Shown here piece after piece: positions 23,329 to 32,021 of a stretch of 64,000 nt of DNA. This stretch comes from Lysobacter silvisoli (lineage in GTDB: Bacteria; Pseudomonadota; Gammaproteobacteria; Xanthomonadales; Xanthomonadaceae). The translations under genes and the position numbers were made by a program. The stretch's first letter is position 1, and the number at the start of each line of letters is the position of its first letter. Below the pieces are notes generated by a model. The model was not told the origin of the DNA. It did not search any database and saw nothing but the letters and a program-made list of their open reading frames with translations. Where the stretch lies: contig NZ_QTSU01000004.1 in NCBI RefSeq assembly GCF_003382365.1, positions 169,754 through 233,753 on the forward strand, given 5' to 3'.

Positions 23329-24108
23329 TCAGTCCTTGCCGGCTTTGCCGGTCCTGGCCTTGGCGTAGAGCAGATTCAGGGGCTTGCCGTTGATACGCAG
23401 CTCCAGCGCATCGTCCAGGCGGTCCAGCTCGACCATGCGCTGGCACAGGCTTTCGGCGCGGCGCTCCAGGGCGTCGGCGCGCGGTTTGACCCTGGCCTCG
23501 ATCTGGGCGTCCAAGTTCTCCAGCCGGCGCAGGCGGGTCTCGTCGCCGCTGAAGGCCGCGCCGATGGCGCCGCCGACGATGTCGCCGATCAGGCTGGGAA
23601 TGACTTCACCCACCGCCTCGCCGATGCCATCGCCCAGTTCTTCGGTGTTGAAGCGGTTGGGGGTGACCGAGCGCGCCAGGCGCGCGTCGATCTGCGCGCG
23701 GGCCTTTGCCAGCTTGGCCTGCACGGCCTTGGGGTCGCTGCTGATGCCGGCGGCGACCTCGCCCAGGGCGGTGAAGGCGATCTCGGCGGCCTCGCGGCCG
23801 ATCAGCTGGGCCTCGGGCATGGCCGCGCGGGTCTGGCGTTCGAATTCGGACAGGCGCTGGCTGTCGGCCGAGCTCAGGCTCAGCCATTTGTCGTCGACGA
23901 ACAGCCGGCCCTGGCGCATGACGATGGCCTTGGGCGTGCCGCTGTCGCGGGTGAAGATCACGCTGCGCTCGTTGAGGCTGAGCTCGTAATCGCTTTCGAT
24001 GTTGCACTCGATCTCGGCCGCCGCGGCCGCGCCGCAGCACAGCGCCAAGGCGCTCAGCGCCAGCAGGCGCGCAGAAACGGAACGGCCGGTGCGGACGGGG
24101 TGCGGCAT
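23329..24108 (-). CDS. DUF2884 (YggN-like) periplasmic protein
   Basis: A 259-residue protein with a signal peptide (LLALSALALCCGAAAAAEIEC) whose Cys residues make a lipoprotein possible, although no clean lipobox is seen. The sequence pattern, with an early IECNIESDYELSLNERSVIF stretch, a Gly/Ala-rich middle (IGDIVGGAIGAAFSG) and a C-terminal heptad-like helix, matches the YggN/DUF2884 family. Function unknown. It is monocistronic, 138 bases upstream of aceF. Confidence 0.75.
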   Translation of the reverse strand: MPHPVRTGRSVSARLLALSALALCCGAAAAAEIECNIESDYELSLNERSVIFTRDSGTPKAIVMRQGRLFVDDKWLSLSSADSQRLSEFERQTRAAMPEAQLIGREAAEIAFTALGEVAAGISSDPKAVQAKLAKARAQIDARLARSVTPNRFNTEELGDGIGEAVGEVIPSLIGDIVGGAIGAAFSGDETRLRRLENLDAQIEARVKPRADALERRAESLCQRMVELDRLDDALELRINGKPLNLLYAKARTGKAGKD

Positions 24109-24623
24109 CGTCTGGCTCCATGACGGGACGGCGCCATGATGCCGCGCCCGCGCGCCGCCGTCCCCTGCCGATGGGGAGCGTGACCTTCGTCATGCGGCCA
24201 GGCCGGCAGGCCAGCGCCGTTCATCGCCGGTTGCGTCGCGAACGGAGCCGATTTGGCGAAGATTTCCACAGTGAGCGGGCGTCTCGTGCGCTTCCGCGAC
24301 CGCCATGCTTGAACGACGGTTCAGGCGGGCTTTGCGCGCGGCGCATGAGCCGCTAAGCCCGTGCCGACGCGCTTACGCCGCTGCCTCGTCGGCTCACCAT
24401 GCAGCGTCCGTCGCGCATGCACACGCGGCGCGCGGCGCCGAAATCGCGCGCTTCAAAGTCGGTTCATGCATGCCCAATGCCGCCTGCGCTGCGCAGGCAT
24501 GCGCAGCGCGACGGAAGTTCCGCAAGCCGCGGATCGCGAACCAAGCAGGGTTCATGCACGCCGTCCTAGCCTGCGCACGCCTCCCCCAAGGCACCTACAA
24601 GAAGACATATAGGAGTCCACACC
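24109..24623. other. Intergenic region without a recognisable gene
   Basis: This 515-base region separates the divergent DUF2884 and OmpW genes and should hold both promoters, but I cannot pick a convincing -35/-10 pair. It contains the short near-palindromes CGCATGC and GCATGC several times, and GGTTCATGCA occurs twice (near 24462 and 24549). No ORF with a plausible protein was seen. Confidence 0.5.
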
Positions 24624-25274
24624 ATGATGCGCTTCCGTCATTTGACCCTGGCCGTACTGGCCACCCTGGCCGTTGCCCCGGCCGCCTTCGCTCAGGATGC
24701 GACTACCGATACGGGCAGCGCCGCCGGCAAGCGTTTCGCCGTCGTTGGCGGCTACGCGCTGTCGGAGCCGACCAAGAACCCGTCGATCGCGGGCGGTCGC
24801 GCCCAGGCCGACGGCGACGGCGCCGCCACCCTGAGCGCCAGCTACTACATCACCGACAACATCGCGGTCGAAGCCTGGGGCGCGGCCGACAAGTTCGGTC
24901 ATCGCGTCAACCTCAACGGCGCCAAGGCCGGCAGCGTGCAGGCGCAGCCCTACGCGGTGAGCGGCCAGTACCACTTCGGCACGCCGGACCAGACCGTACG
25001 CCCGTTCGTGGGCCTGGGCTACTACGAGGCCAACTACAGCGGCGAGCAGGCCGAACCGGCCGGCGCGCTGGCCGGCCAACGCATCGGCGTGGAAACCGCC
25101 AAGGGCGCCATGGCCACCGCCGGCGTCGACCTCAACATCACCCCGACCTGGTTCGCCCGCGCCGACGTGCGCTACATGCAGGGCAAGTCCGACGCCCGCC
25201 TCAACGGCGTCAAGGTCGGCGAGGCCGAGTTGAACCCGGTGGTGCTGGGCGTGGGCCTGGGCGCGCGCTTCTAA
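24624..25274 (+). CDS. ompW: OmpW family outer-membrane protein
   Basis: A 216-residue protein with a signal peptide cut after AFAQ (about residue 23) and an eight-stranded barrel pattern ending in ARF. The segments SASYYITDNIAVEAWGA, RPFVGLGYY and the ITPTWFARADVRYM stretch are characteristic of OmpW. These small barrels have a lateral opening for hydrophobic molecules. AGGAG lies 9 bases before the ATG. It is monocistronic, with a strong terminator just downstream. Confidence 0.88.
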   Translation: MMRFRHLTLAVLATLAVAPAAFAQDATTDTGSAAGKRFAVVGGYALSEPTKNPSIAGGRAQADGDGAATLSASYYITDNIAVEAWGAADKFGHRVNLNGAKAGSVQAQPYAVSGQYHFGTPDQTVRPFVGLGYYEANYSGEQAEPAGALAGQRIGVETAKGAMATAGVDLNITPTWFARADVRYMQGKSDARLNGVKVGEAELNPVVLGVGLGARF

Positions 25275-25300
25275 GCACCCGACCGCTCGACGCCGCGATA

Positions 25301-25331
25301 CAGGCGGGCCCCGGCGACGGGGCCCGCCTTT
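25301..25331 (+). terminator. Rho-independent terminator after ompW
   Basis: GGCGGGCCCC pairs perfectly with GGGGCCCGCC over a 6-base loop, followed by TTTTT. It starts 27 bases after the ompW stop. Confidence 0.9.
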
Positions 25332-25390
25332 TTCATGCGCGCGCGCGGCTGGCTACACTCGGCGCTCGATCCCCGCTGCGAGTGCCGCCG

Positions 25391-26698
25391 ATGCGCCTGC
25401 CCGTCCTGCTAGCCCTGCTGTTGTTGGCCCTGCCCACGCATGCCGCGGACGCGCCCGCCGCGCCCAAGCGCATAGCCGTGCGCGCGGCCAAGCTCATCGA
25501 CACCGCCCAGCAACGGGTGATCGAACGACCGCTGGTGCTGGTGGAAGGCGAGCGCATCGTCTCGGTGGCCGCCGGCGGCGAAGCGCCGGCCGGCGTGGAC
25601 GTCATCGACCTGGGCACGGCCACGCTGATGCCGGGCTTCATCGACCTGCACGTACACATCACCGGCGACCCCACCAGCGGCAGCGGCAACTACTACGAGG
25701 ACATCCTCAAGCGCAGCCCGATCGACGAGGCGGTGACCGCGCACGTCTACGCCCAGCGCACTCTGCGCGCGGGCTTCACCACGGTGCGCAACGTGGGCTC
25801 GGGCGAATACATCGACGTGGCGCTGGCGCGCGCGATCGAGCACGGCAAGCTGCAGGGCCCGCGCATCCTGCCCTCGGGCCTGGCCATCGGCGCCACCGGC
25901 GGCCATATCGACGGCAACACCGGTTTTTCGCCCTACCTGGAATTCCACAACGCCACCGGAGTGGCCGACGGCGTGGAAGCGGTACGGGCCAAGGTGCGCG
26001 ACAACGTCAAGCACGGCGCCGAGGTGATCAAGTTCATGGCCGGCGCCGGCGTGCTCAGCGCCGAAGCTTCGGTGGGCGCGCCGCAGTACACCCAGGAGGA
26101 GATGAACGCGATCGTCGACGAGTCGCACCGCTGGGGCAAGCGCGTGGCGGCGCACGCGCACGGCGCCGAGGCGATCCGCATGGCGATCCTGGCCGGGGTG
26201 GATTCGGTGGAGCACGCCAGTTTCATCGACGACGAGGGCCTGCGCCTGGCCAAGCAGAAAGGCACCTGGCTGGTGATGGACGTCTACAACGACGATTACA
26301 TCCTGGCCGAGTATACCCGCCTGGGCTTTCCGCAGCAGATGATCGACAAGGAAAAGCTGGTCGGCCGTACCCAGCGCGAGAGCTTCCGCCGCGCGGTGCG
26401 CGCGGGCGTGCGCCTGGGCTACGGCACGGACGCGGGTGTGTATCCGCACGGCGACAACCGCAAGCAGTTCCCGAAGATGGTCGAGTGGGGCATGACGCCG
26501 ATGCAGGCGTTGCGCGCGGCGACCTCGGACGCGGCGCAGCTGCTGGGCTGGGAGGACAAGGTGGGATCGGTGGCGGCGGGGCGCTACGCGGATCTGGTGG
26601 CGGTGTCGGGGGATCCGCTGGCGGACATCCATGCCTTGGATGCGGCGCCGGTGTTCGTGATGAAGGGGGGTGAGGTGGTGGTGGGGGATGGGCGCTGA
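25391..26698 (+). CDS. Secreted amidohydrolase family protein
   Basis: A 435-residue protein with a signal peptide (LPVLLALLLLALPTHA). The mature enzyme matches the imidazolonepropionase-like/Xaa-Pro dipeptidase group of the amidohydrolase superfamily. The HxH metal motif is in GFIDLHVHITGDP, a metal-bridging Lys may lie in GAEVIKFMAGAGV, His ligands follow in VAAHAHGAEAI and SVEHASFID, and the catalytic Asp is in GYGTDAGVYPHG. It probably hydrolyses dipeptides or other amides in the periplasm; the substrate is not predictable. The start at 25391 is at the signal peptide; a much longer frame upstream overlaps ompW and is spurious. Confidence 0.88.
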   Translation: MRLPVLLALLLLALPTHAADAPAAPKRIAVRAAKLIDTAQQRVIERPLVLVEGERIVSVAAGGEAPAGVDVIDLGTATLMPGFIDLHVHITGDPTSGSGNYYEDILKRSPIDEAVTAHVYAQRTLRAGFTTVRNVGSGEYIDVALARAIEHGKLQGPRILPSGLAIGATGGHIDGNTGFSPYLEFHNATGVADGVEAVRAKVRDNVKHGAEVIKFMAGAGVLSAEASVGAPQYTQEEMNAIVDESHRWGKRVAAHAHGAEAIRMAILAGVDSVEHASFIDDEGLRLAKQKGTWLVMDVYNDDYILAEYTRLGFPQQMIDKEKLVGRTQRESFRRAVRAGVRLGYGTDAGVYPHGDNRKQFPKMVEWGMTPMQALRAATSDAAQLLGWEDKVGSVAAGRYADLVAVSGDPLADIHALDAAPVFVMKGGEVVVGDGR

Positions 26699-26735
26699 AG
26701 CTTTGATTGCTCCTGAGTTTTCTTAGGGCCAACGG

Positions 26736-26918
26736 CAACAGCTTCCGTCCGCAAGCGGCCGGGTCACTTTCTTTTGATAAGCGTCAAAAGAAAGTAACCA
26801 AAAAAAACGCTGCGCCAGAGCTCCCTTGCGAGATCGGAGCGTGCGCGGGGATTTTCCGATCGGGCCTCCTGCCCGAGCGGAAAACGGCGCACGTCCTGTG
26901 CGCCGCCCTCCGGGTCTT
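26736..26918. repeat. Dispersed structured repeat, copy 1 (183 bp)
   Basis: Nearly the same sequence as 63817-64000. It contains three hairpins: ACTTTCTTTTGA pairing with TCAAAAGAAAGT (26766-26795); TTTTCCG..CGGGC pairing with GCCCG..CGGAAAA around the loop CTCCT (26852-26884); and CGGCGCAC pairing with GTGCGCCG around GTCCT (26885-26905). The middle stem differs from copy 2 only by compensated base pairs. It lies 37 bases after the amidohydrolase gene and before another repeat. Confidence 0.85.
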
Positions 26919-26977
26919 CATTTCGTGCTGCGAGTTCGGTGGCCGAGCGATGGTCAAGAGCATTCGCTGCGCTCACC

Positions 26978-27080
26978 CCCTCACCCTAGCCCTCTCCCGT
27001 TAGCGGGAGAGGGGACACATTCGAAACCGCTTGTGCTTTAGCCCCTCTCCCGCTTGCGGGAGAGGGGTTGGGGTGAGGGC
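26978..27080. repeat. Dispersed palindromic repeat, inverted pair
   Basis: CCCTCACCCTAGCCCTCTCC onwards (26979-27014) faces the reverse unit ending GGTTGGGGTGAGGG (27043-27079). It is the same composite as at 18047-18150. With the preceding repeat it fills the 390-base gap between the convergent flanking genes. Confidence 0.85.
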
Positions 27081-27089
27081 CGCCACGCC

Positions 27090-27533
27090 TCAGCGCCGGC
27101 TGGCCTCGTACAAGGCGATGTAGTCCTCTACCGGCGTGGACGCGATGATCTTGCCGACCTCGTCCTGCAGCAGCCCGTCCAGCGACTTGAAGCGCAGGCA
27201 GCTCTTGCCCATGTCCAGTTTCATGCCGGCGCGCGCATAGGCCGCGCGTAGCTGCTGTTCGCTAGTGGAGTCGGCATAGACGCAATTGAGATAAAGCGAA
27301 TACGCGTTCTTCTGCGCAGCCAGAGCCGCGTAGCTCAGCGGCTGCTTGTTGTAGGTGACCGGGTAGCGCGACAGCGGGATGACCCAGCCGATCATGCCGT
27401 AGGCCATCTCTTCGACGTAGCCGGGCGGCAGATGGGCGTTGACCAGGTCGCGTACCGCGGCGACCACGGCGCGGCGCTCGGGCGGCAGTTCGGCCAGGTA
27501 GGCGGCGACGGTGGTGGCGCGGCTGCTGGCCAT
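27090..27533 (-). CDS. DUF1801 domain protein
   Basis: A 147-residue cytoplasmic protein of the DUF1801/YdhG-like fold. The features are the N-terminal helix with VAAYLAELPPERRAVVAAVR, the middle EEMAYGMIGWVIP segment and KNAYSLYLNCVY, then CLRFKSLDGLLQDEVGKII near the end. No catalytic role is established for the family. It is monocistronic. Confidence 0.75.
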   Translation of the reverse strand: MASSRATTVAAYLAELPPERRAVVAAVRDLVNAHLPPGYVEEMAYGMIGWVIPLSRYPVTYNKQPLSYAALAAQKNAYSLYLNCVYADSTSEQQLRAAYARAGMKLDMGKSCLRFKSLDGLLQDEVGKIIASTPVEDYIALYEASRR

Positions 27534-27667
27534 CGGGCGTCCTGCGTGTAGGCGGTGGTCGGAACCCTACGCGATCGCCGCGTTGCCGTCATGGCACGCC
27601 GCAGCGGCAACGGAATCGGCGGCGGGCGCGCCCCCATTCCCGCGCCCGCCGCCGTTCCGGAGCCGCG

Positions 27668-28537
27668 TCAGTCGCCGATGATGCGCAGACCGAAGTAGAG
27701 CTGCGCCGATTCCACGTACTGCGCGCTGCCGCTGATGTTCAGGCGCACGGTGGTCGGCTTCTTGAAGAACTCCTTGATCTGCGCCTCGCTCAGGCCGTAG
27801 GTCTCGGCCAGCGCCTTGCGGTTGACGAAGCCGGCGATGCACACCGCCGAATCGCGGGTGCGCTCGGTGAAGGCCACGCCCGGCGCCAGCGGCACCTCGA
27901 ACAGTTCCGAAGAGGTCATGCCGGTGATCAGCTTGCCGCCGAACGGCACGCCGGTGGTCGGATCGATCAGGCCCGGCGTGGCCAGCACCGGGTTCTCCAC
28001 GGTCAGCGTCGGCGACAGGCGCAGGCGCGCGATCGCCTGGCTGGCGGTGGGGTTGGCGTAGCGCACGGTCAGCACCGGCGAGAACCAGTAGCACAGCAGC
28101 GAGTGGGTCGACTTGCCCGGCAGGGTGATGCGGCCCAGGTCCTCGAAGGCGAAACCGGTGAAGGCCGGCGCCGGGTTGAGCACCTGACAGCCCGCCTCGG
28201 GGTCGCTGCCGGGGCAGCTGTCGCCCAGTTCCACCAGCATGTCGGTCAGGCCCAGCCAGCGCAGGTTGCGGCCGAAGGAATCGGCGTCGCCCACGTCGTC
28301 GTCGCTGACCGCGGCGGCGGCCAGGGCCAGCGGCGCGGACTTCGCCGTGGCCCTTTGCAGCTTGCGTTGACGGCCGTCGCTGGGGATGTCGGCGCCCTGG
28401 CGTACGGGTTCGAGTTGGATCTGTTCGGCGGGGCGGGTGTAGGCCCAGACGGTGGCCGCGGCGGCGGCGGTGACGGCGATCAGCAGGGCACCGGCGGCGC
28501 GCTTGCCGGCGGCGGAGTTCGTCCTGAACAAATTCAT
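27668..28537 (-). CDS. Membrane-anchored or exported protein of unknown function
   Basis: A 289-residue protein with an N-terminal hydrophobic segment (AAGALLIAVTAAAAATVWAY) that is either a signal anchor or an uncleaved leader. The rest is soluble with three Cys in a DSCPGSDPEAGCQ loop. I recognise no family. The ATG at 28537 is preferred over 28570 because it places the positively charged N-terminus directly before the hydrophobic stretch; neither has a strong ribosome site. It lies downstream of the EamA gene with a 72-base gap. Confidence 0.55.
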   Translation of the reverse strand: MNLFRTNSAAGKRAAGALLIAVTAAAAATVWAYTRPAEQIQLEPVRQGADIPSDGRQRKLQRATAKSAPLALAAAAVSDDDVGDADSFGRNLRWLGLTDMLVELGDSCPGSDPEAGCQVLNPAPAFTGFAFEDLGRITLPGKSTHSLLCYWFSPVLTVRYANPTASQAIARLRLSPTLTVENPVLATPGLIDPTTGVPFGGKLITGMTSSELFEVPLAPGVAFTERTRDSAVCIAGFVNRKALAETYGLSEAQIKEFFKKPTTVRLNISGSAQYVESAQLYFGLRIIGD

Positions 28538-28609
28538 CGGGTCGTGCCTGTGGTGGAGACAGTCAGGCAAACGCGATCGTGGCTCGGTTCCGGCCAGGCC
28601 GGCGCCGGT

Positions 28610-29548
28610 TCAAGGGTGCTCGGCCTCGGCATGCACGCGCTCGCGGCGCAACAGGTACAGGCCGCTGGCGACGATGATGGCCGCGCCCACCCAGGTCACC
28701 GCGTCGGGCAGCACGCCCCACAGGCTCAGGTCCAGCAGCACGCCCCAGACCAGGGCGGTGTATTCCAGCGGCGCGATCAGCGAGGCCTCGCCGAGGCGGA
28801 AGGCTTCGGTGATCGCGTACTGGCCCAGGCCGCCGGCGATGCCCACGCCCAGGATGATCCACAGGTCCTCGCGCCGGATCGCGACCCAGTCCGGCCAGGC
28901 CAGCGCGCCGGCGCCGAGCGCGATCATCGCCATCAGCCAGACCATCATCGACTGGGTGCTGTCGGTGCGCGCGAGCAGGCGCACGGTGATCGCGCTGGCC
29001 GCGTAGGCGAAGGCCGCGCCCAGCACCGCCAGCGAGGCCAGGCTGAGCATGCCTTGCCCGGTGGGACGCAACAGCACCAGCACGCCGATCAGGCCGACCG
29101 CGATCGCGGCCCAGCGGCGCGGGCCCACGCGTTCGCCCAGCAGCGGCACCGACAGCGCGGTGATCAGCAAGGGCGCCACGAAAAAGATCGAATAGGCGGT
29201 GGACAGCGGCAGCGTGCGCAGCGCGTACACGAACGCGGCCATCATGCCCACGCCGAGCACGCCGCGCAGCAGGTGCAGCGGCCAGCGCACGCGCAGCAGC
29301 GTGGCCGGGCCGGCGGTGGCCAGCGCCCACACCAGCACGAACGGCAGCGAGGCCGCGCCGCGCAGCGCCGCCACCTGGAACGGCGGGTAGTGCGCGCTGA
29401 GCAGCTTGAGCCCGGCGTCCATGGCCGCGAACAGGCCGACCGCGGCGAGCATGGACAGCACCGCGCGGGTACGGTGCGCGGACGCGTCGCTGTGGCCGCC
29501 GCGCTGCGGCGCGGGCGCGCCGGCGGTGTCGGAGTCTTGGGTTTGCAT
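28610..29548 (-). CDS. EamA/DMT family transporter
   Basis: A 312-residue inner-membrane protein with about ten hydrophobic helices in two repeats of five, the drug/metabolite transporter layout. Landmarks are the PPFQVAALRGAASLPFVLVW stretch in helix 1-2, the first EamA repeat ending near PLLGERVGPRRWAAI and the second with APLEYTALVWGVLL. Members export amino acids or other metabolites; the substrate cannot be inferred. It ends with a short polar tail. Confidence 0.88.
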   Translation of the reverse strand: MQTQDSDTAGAPAPQRGGHSDASAHRTRAVLSMLAAVGLFAAMDAGLKLLSAHYPPFQVAALRGAASLPFVLVWALATAGPATLLRVRWPLHLLRGVLGVGMMAAFVYALRTLPLSTAYSIFFVAPLLITALSVPLLGERVGPRRWAAIAVGLIGVLVLLRPTGQGMLSLASLAVLGAAFAYAASAITVRLLARTDSTQSMMVWLMAMIALGAGALAWPDWVAIRREDLWIILGVGIAGGLGQYAITEAFRLGEASLIAPLEYTALVWGVLLDLSLWGVLPDAVTWVGAAIIVASGLYLLRRERVHAEAEHP

Positions 29549-29600
29549 CGCTAGGGCCTGGGGGAGGCGATGCCCATCTTGCCGGCAATCGCCGCCGGCG

Positions 29601-30143
29601 TCATGGGCCCGGCATGCGCGTTCGCGCGAGCTTGCGGCGCAGGCCCAGCGCGTAGCTCAGGTAATAGCCCAGCACCAGGCCGCCCACCGCGAGCAGGCCG
29701 CCCTGGCGCGACAGCCAGGCGTTGCCGGCATCGGCGCTGCCCCACAGGTGTAGGCCCTGCCACAGGCCCACGCTCAGGCGCACGGCGACGATCAGGGTCA
29801 GCGCCAGCACCAGCCAGCGGTTGGGCGTGTAGTAGGTCCCGCCGGGCTCGTATTCGAAACGGGTGGCGATGAGTCCCAGCACGCCCAGCAGCAATCCCGC
29901 GGCGACGCCGACCGCCGCGTAGCGCGGCGCGCCGGCGACCCAATGGCCGGCGATCCAGGCGCTGGCGAAGAACACCAGCAGCGAGACGAAGCTGGCCAGC
30001 GCCTGCAGCGTCGCGGTCCAGCGGATACCGCGCCGGCGCGAGCGGCCGTAGCGGTAACGGCGCACCAGGACCAGCGGCAGCAACAGCGCCCACAGCAGGA
30101 TCAGGCCCAGGACCAGCAGTGCGATCAGCAGTAGAAATGGCAT
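29601..30143 (-). CDS. Polytopic membrane protein of unknown function
   Basis: A 180-residue protein with four or five hydrophobic segments and Arg-rich loops (RRYRYGRSRRRG near residue 30 and RRKLARTR at the end), consistent with the positive-inside rule. I recognise no family. It ends 52 bases before the EamA gene start on the same strand, so the two may be co-transcribed. Confidence 0.6.
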   Translation of the reverse strand: MPFLLLIALLVLGLILLWALLLPLVLVRRYRYGRSRRRGIRWTATLQALASFVSLLVFFASAWIAGHWVAGAPRYAAVGVAAGLLLGVLGLIATRFEYEPGGTYYTPNRWLVLALTLIVAVRLSVGLWQGLHLWGSADAGNAWLSRQGGLLAVGGLVLGYYLSYALGLRRKLARTRMPGP

Positions 30144-30205
30144 GGAGATGATCGGCGAACGGGTAGCCCCTGTTGAAGTCCCACCTTAAGCGTTTACCCC
30201 CCAAA

Positions 30206-30302
30206 CGTCATTCCGGCGAAAGCCGGAACCCATTTTGACTTTAGCTCCCATCACTCACATCAGCCGAAGAGCAACATGGGTTCCGGCTTTCGCCGGAATG
30301 AC
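30206..30302. repeat. Perfect 28-bp inverted repeat
   Basis: The arm at 30206-30233 (CGTCATTCCGGCGAAAGCCG onwards) is the exact reverse complement of 30275-30302. Each arm is itself a palindrome around ATTCCGGC. A single related unit is at 36376-36402. This is a common dispersed intergenic element, here between convergently placed ends of neighbouring genes, and may act as a terminator. Confidence 0.85.
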
Positions 30303-30327
30303 GGTGGTGGAAGCTCGAACTACATGG

Positions 30328-31386
30328 TCAAGCGTCTTGCTTCTCCAGGCTCGCTATGTCGATGACGAAGCGATAACGCACATCGCCCTTGATCATGCGC
30401 TCGTAGGCCTCGTTGATCCGTTCGATGCCGATCAGCTCGATGTCCGAGGCCACGCCGTGCTCGGCGCAGAAGTCCAGCATCTCCTGGGTTTCGCGGATGC
30501 CGCCGATCATCGAGCCCGACAGGTTGCGGCGCTTGGAGATCAGCACGCCCGCGGCCACCGGCGCCGGCGTTTCCGGGATACCCAGCAGCACCATGGTGCC
30601 GCCGACCTTGAGCAGCGACAGGTAGGCGTTGTAGTCGTGCTCGCCGGACACGGAGTCGATCAGGTAATCGAACGAGCGCGTCAGGCGCTTGAACACCGAG
30701 CCGTCGCGGGTGGCGGCGAAGTCCTGCGCGCCCAGCGCCAGCGCGGCCTCGCGTTTGGATTCGGAGGTGCTGAGCACGGTGACCTGGGCGCCCATGGCCA
30801 CGGCCAGCTTCACCGCCATGTGGCCCAGCCCGCCCAGGCCGACCACGCCGACGCGGTCGCCGGGCTTGACCCCGTGGTACTTCAGCGGCGAGTAGGTGGT
30901 GATGCCCGCGCACAGCAGCGGCGCGGCGCGGTCCAGCGGGATCGAGGCGGGGATGCGCAGCACGTAGTCCTGGTCCACGGTGATGCGGGTGGAGTAGCCG
31001 CCGTAGGTAGGCGCGCCGCCGCTGCGCTCGCGCGAGTTGTAGGTGCCGGTCATGCCCTCGTCGCAGTACTGCTCCAAGCCCGACTCGCACTGCGGGCAGT
31101 GGCGACAGGAATCGACGAAACAGCCCACGCCGACCGCGTCGCCGACCTGGAACTTGCTCACGCCCCGGCCGACCCGGGCGACGCGGCCGACGATCTCGTG
31201 GCCGGGCACCATCGGGAAGATCGAGCCGCCCCACTCGTCGCGGGCCTGGTGGATGTCGGAATGGCAGACGCCGCAATACAGGATGTCGATCAGCACCTCG
31301 CCGGGGCCCGGCTCGCGGCGCTCGATGGTGTGCGGGGCCAGCGGCGACTGGGCGCTGGCGGCGGCATAGGCGGCGGTCTTGAGCAT
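30328..31386 (-). CDS. Zinc-dependent alcohol dehydrogenase (YahK/cinnamyl-type)
   Basis: A 352-residue medium-chain dehydrogenase. Catalytic zinc ligands are C41 in YCGVCHSDIH and the His-Glu pair at 63-64 in PGHEIVG, with a third Cys in the AGITTYSPL region. Four Cys in CRHCPQCESGLEQYC bind structural zinc. The cofactor domain starts VGVVGLGGLGHMAV; the residues after it (STSESKREAA) resemble NADP-preferring YahK/CAD-type enzymes. It reduces aldehydes to alcohols. The start at 31386 gives the normal N-terminus; the longer frame is GC-rich noise. Confidence 0.92.
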   Translation of the reverse strand: MLKTAAYAAASAQSPLAPHTIERREPGPGEVLIDILYCGVCHSDIHQARDEWGGSIFPMVPGHEIVGRVARVGRGVSKFQVGDAVGVGCFVDSCRHCPQCESGLEQYCDEGMTGTYNSRERSGGAPTYGGYSTRITVDQDYVLRIPASIPLDRAAPLLCAGITTYSPLKYHGVKPGDRVGVVGLGGLGHMAVKLAVAMGAQVTVLSTSESKREAALALGAQDFAATRDGSVFKRLTRSFDYLIDSVSGEHDYNAYLSLLKVGGTMVLLGIPETPAPVAAGVLISKRRNLSGSMIGGIRETQEMLDFCAEHGVASDIELIGIERINEAYERMIKGDVRYRFVIDIASLEKQDA

Positions 31387-31528
31387 GCGCGGATTCCGGG
31401 CAGGGGGACGAAGCGGCCAGTGTAGCCAGCCGCGCGCCCCGCCAGCGTCAACACGCCGCAACGCTGCGTACCGCACGCGCCTGCGCTACCCTTTACGCCC
31501 CCTACCGCAGCACCGTCCGGACACCGCC

Positions 31529-32011
31529 ATGCCCTCCTTCGACGTCGTTTCCGAAGTCGACACCCACGAGCTCACCAACGCCGTAGACCAGGCCAACCGC
31601 GAGCTGAGCACCCGCTTCGACTTCAAGGGCGTGGACGCCAAGTTCGCGCTGGACGACAAGCTCATCACCCAGTCCGCGCCCAGCGAGTTCCAGCTGGAGC
31701 AGATGACCCAGATCCTGCGCCAGCGCCTGGCCGCGCGCCAGATCGACACCCGCTGCCTGGAGTTCGGCGGCGTGGAGACCAACCTGGCCGGCGCGCGCCA
31801 GAAGATCACCGTGCAGCAGGGCATCGAGCAGAAGCTGGCCAAGAAGATCGCCGCCGCGATCAAGGATGCCAAGCTCAAGGTCGACACCCAGATCAACGGC
31901 GACAAGCTGCGCGTGACCGGCAAGAAGCGCGACGACCTGCAGGCCGCCATCGCCCTGCTGCGCGCGGGCGACTTCGAGCGCCCGCTGCAGTACGACAACT
32001 TCCGCGACTGA
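31529..32011 (+). CDS. yajQ: YajQ family nucleotide-binding protein
   Basis: A 160-residue cytoplasmic protein beginning PSFDVVSEVDTHELTNAVDQ, the family signature, with the FDFKGVDAKF and KKIAAAIKDAKLKVDTQING segments. In Xanthomonas a YajQ protein binds cyclic di-GMP and affects virulence gene expression through a partner regulator; that role here is inference by family. Length is normal. It is 10 bases upstream of the DUF1415 gene. Confidence 0.94.
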   Translation: MPSFDVVSEVDTHELTNAVDQANRELSTRFDFKGVDAKFALDDKLITQSAPSEFQLEQMTQILRQRLAARQIDTRCLEFGGVETNLAGARQKITVQQGIEQKLAKKIAAAIKDAKLKVDTQINGDKLRVTGKKRDDLQAAIALLRAGDFERPLQYDNFRD

Positions 32012-32021
32012 GCGCGCCGGG

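Noticed and set aside
24305..26698. 797-codon ORF fusing upstream sequence to the amidohydrolase
   Set aside because: The first 360 codons overlap ompW in another frame; the signal peptide at 25391 marks the real start.
26736..26918. CsrA/RsmA binding sites in the repeat hairpins
   Set aside because: The minus-strand loops expose GGA, but the full ANGGA context is not met (CAGGA instead), so I do not call sites and mention it only as a test.
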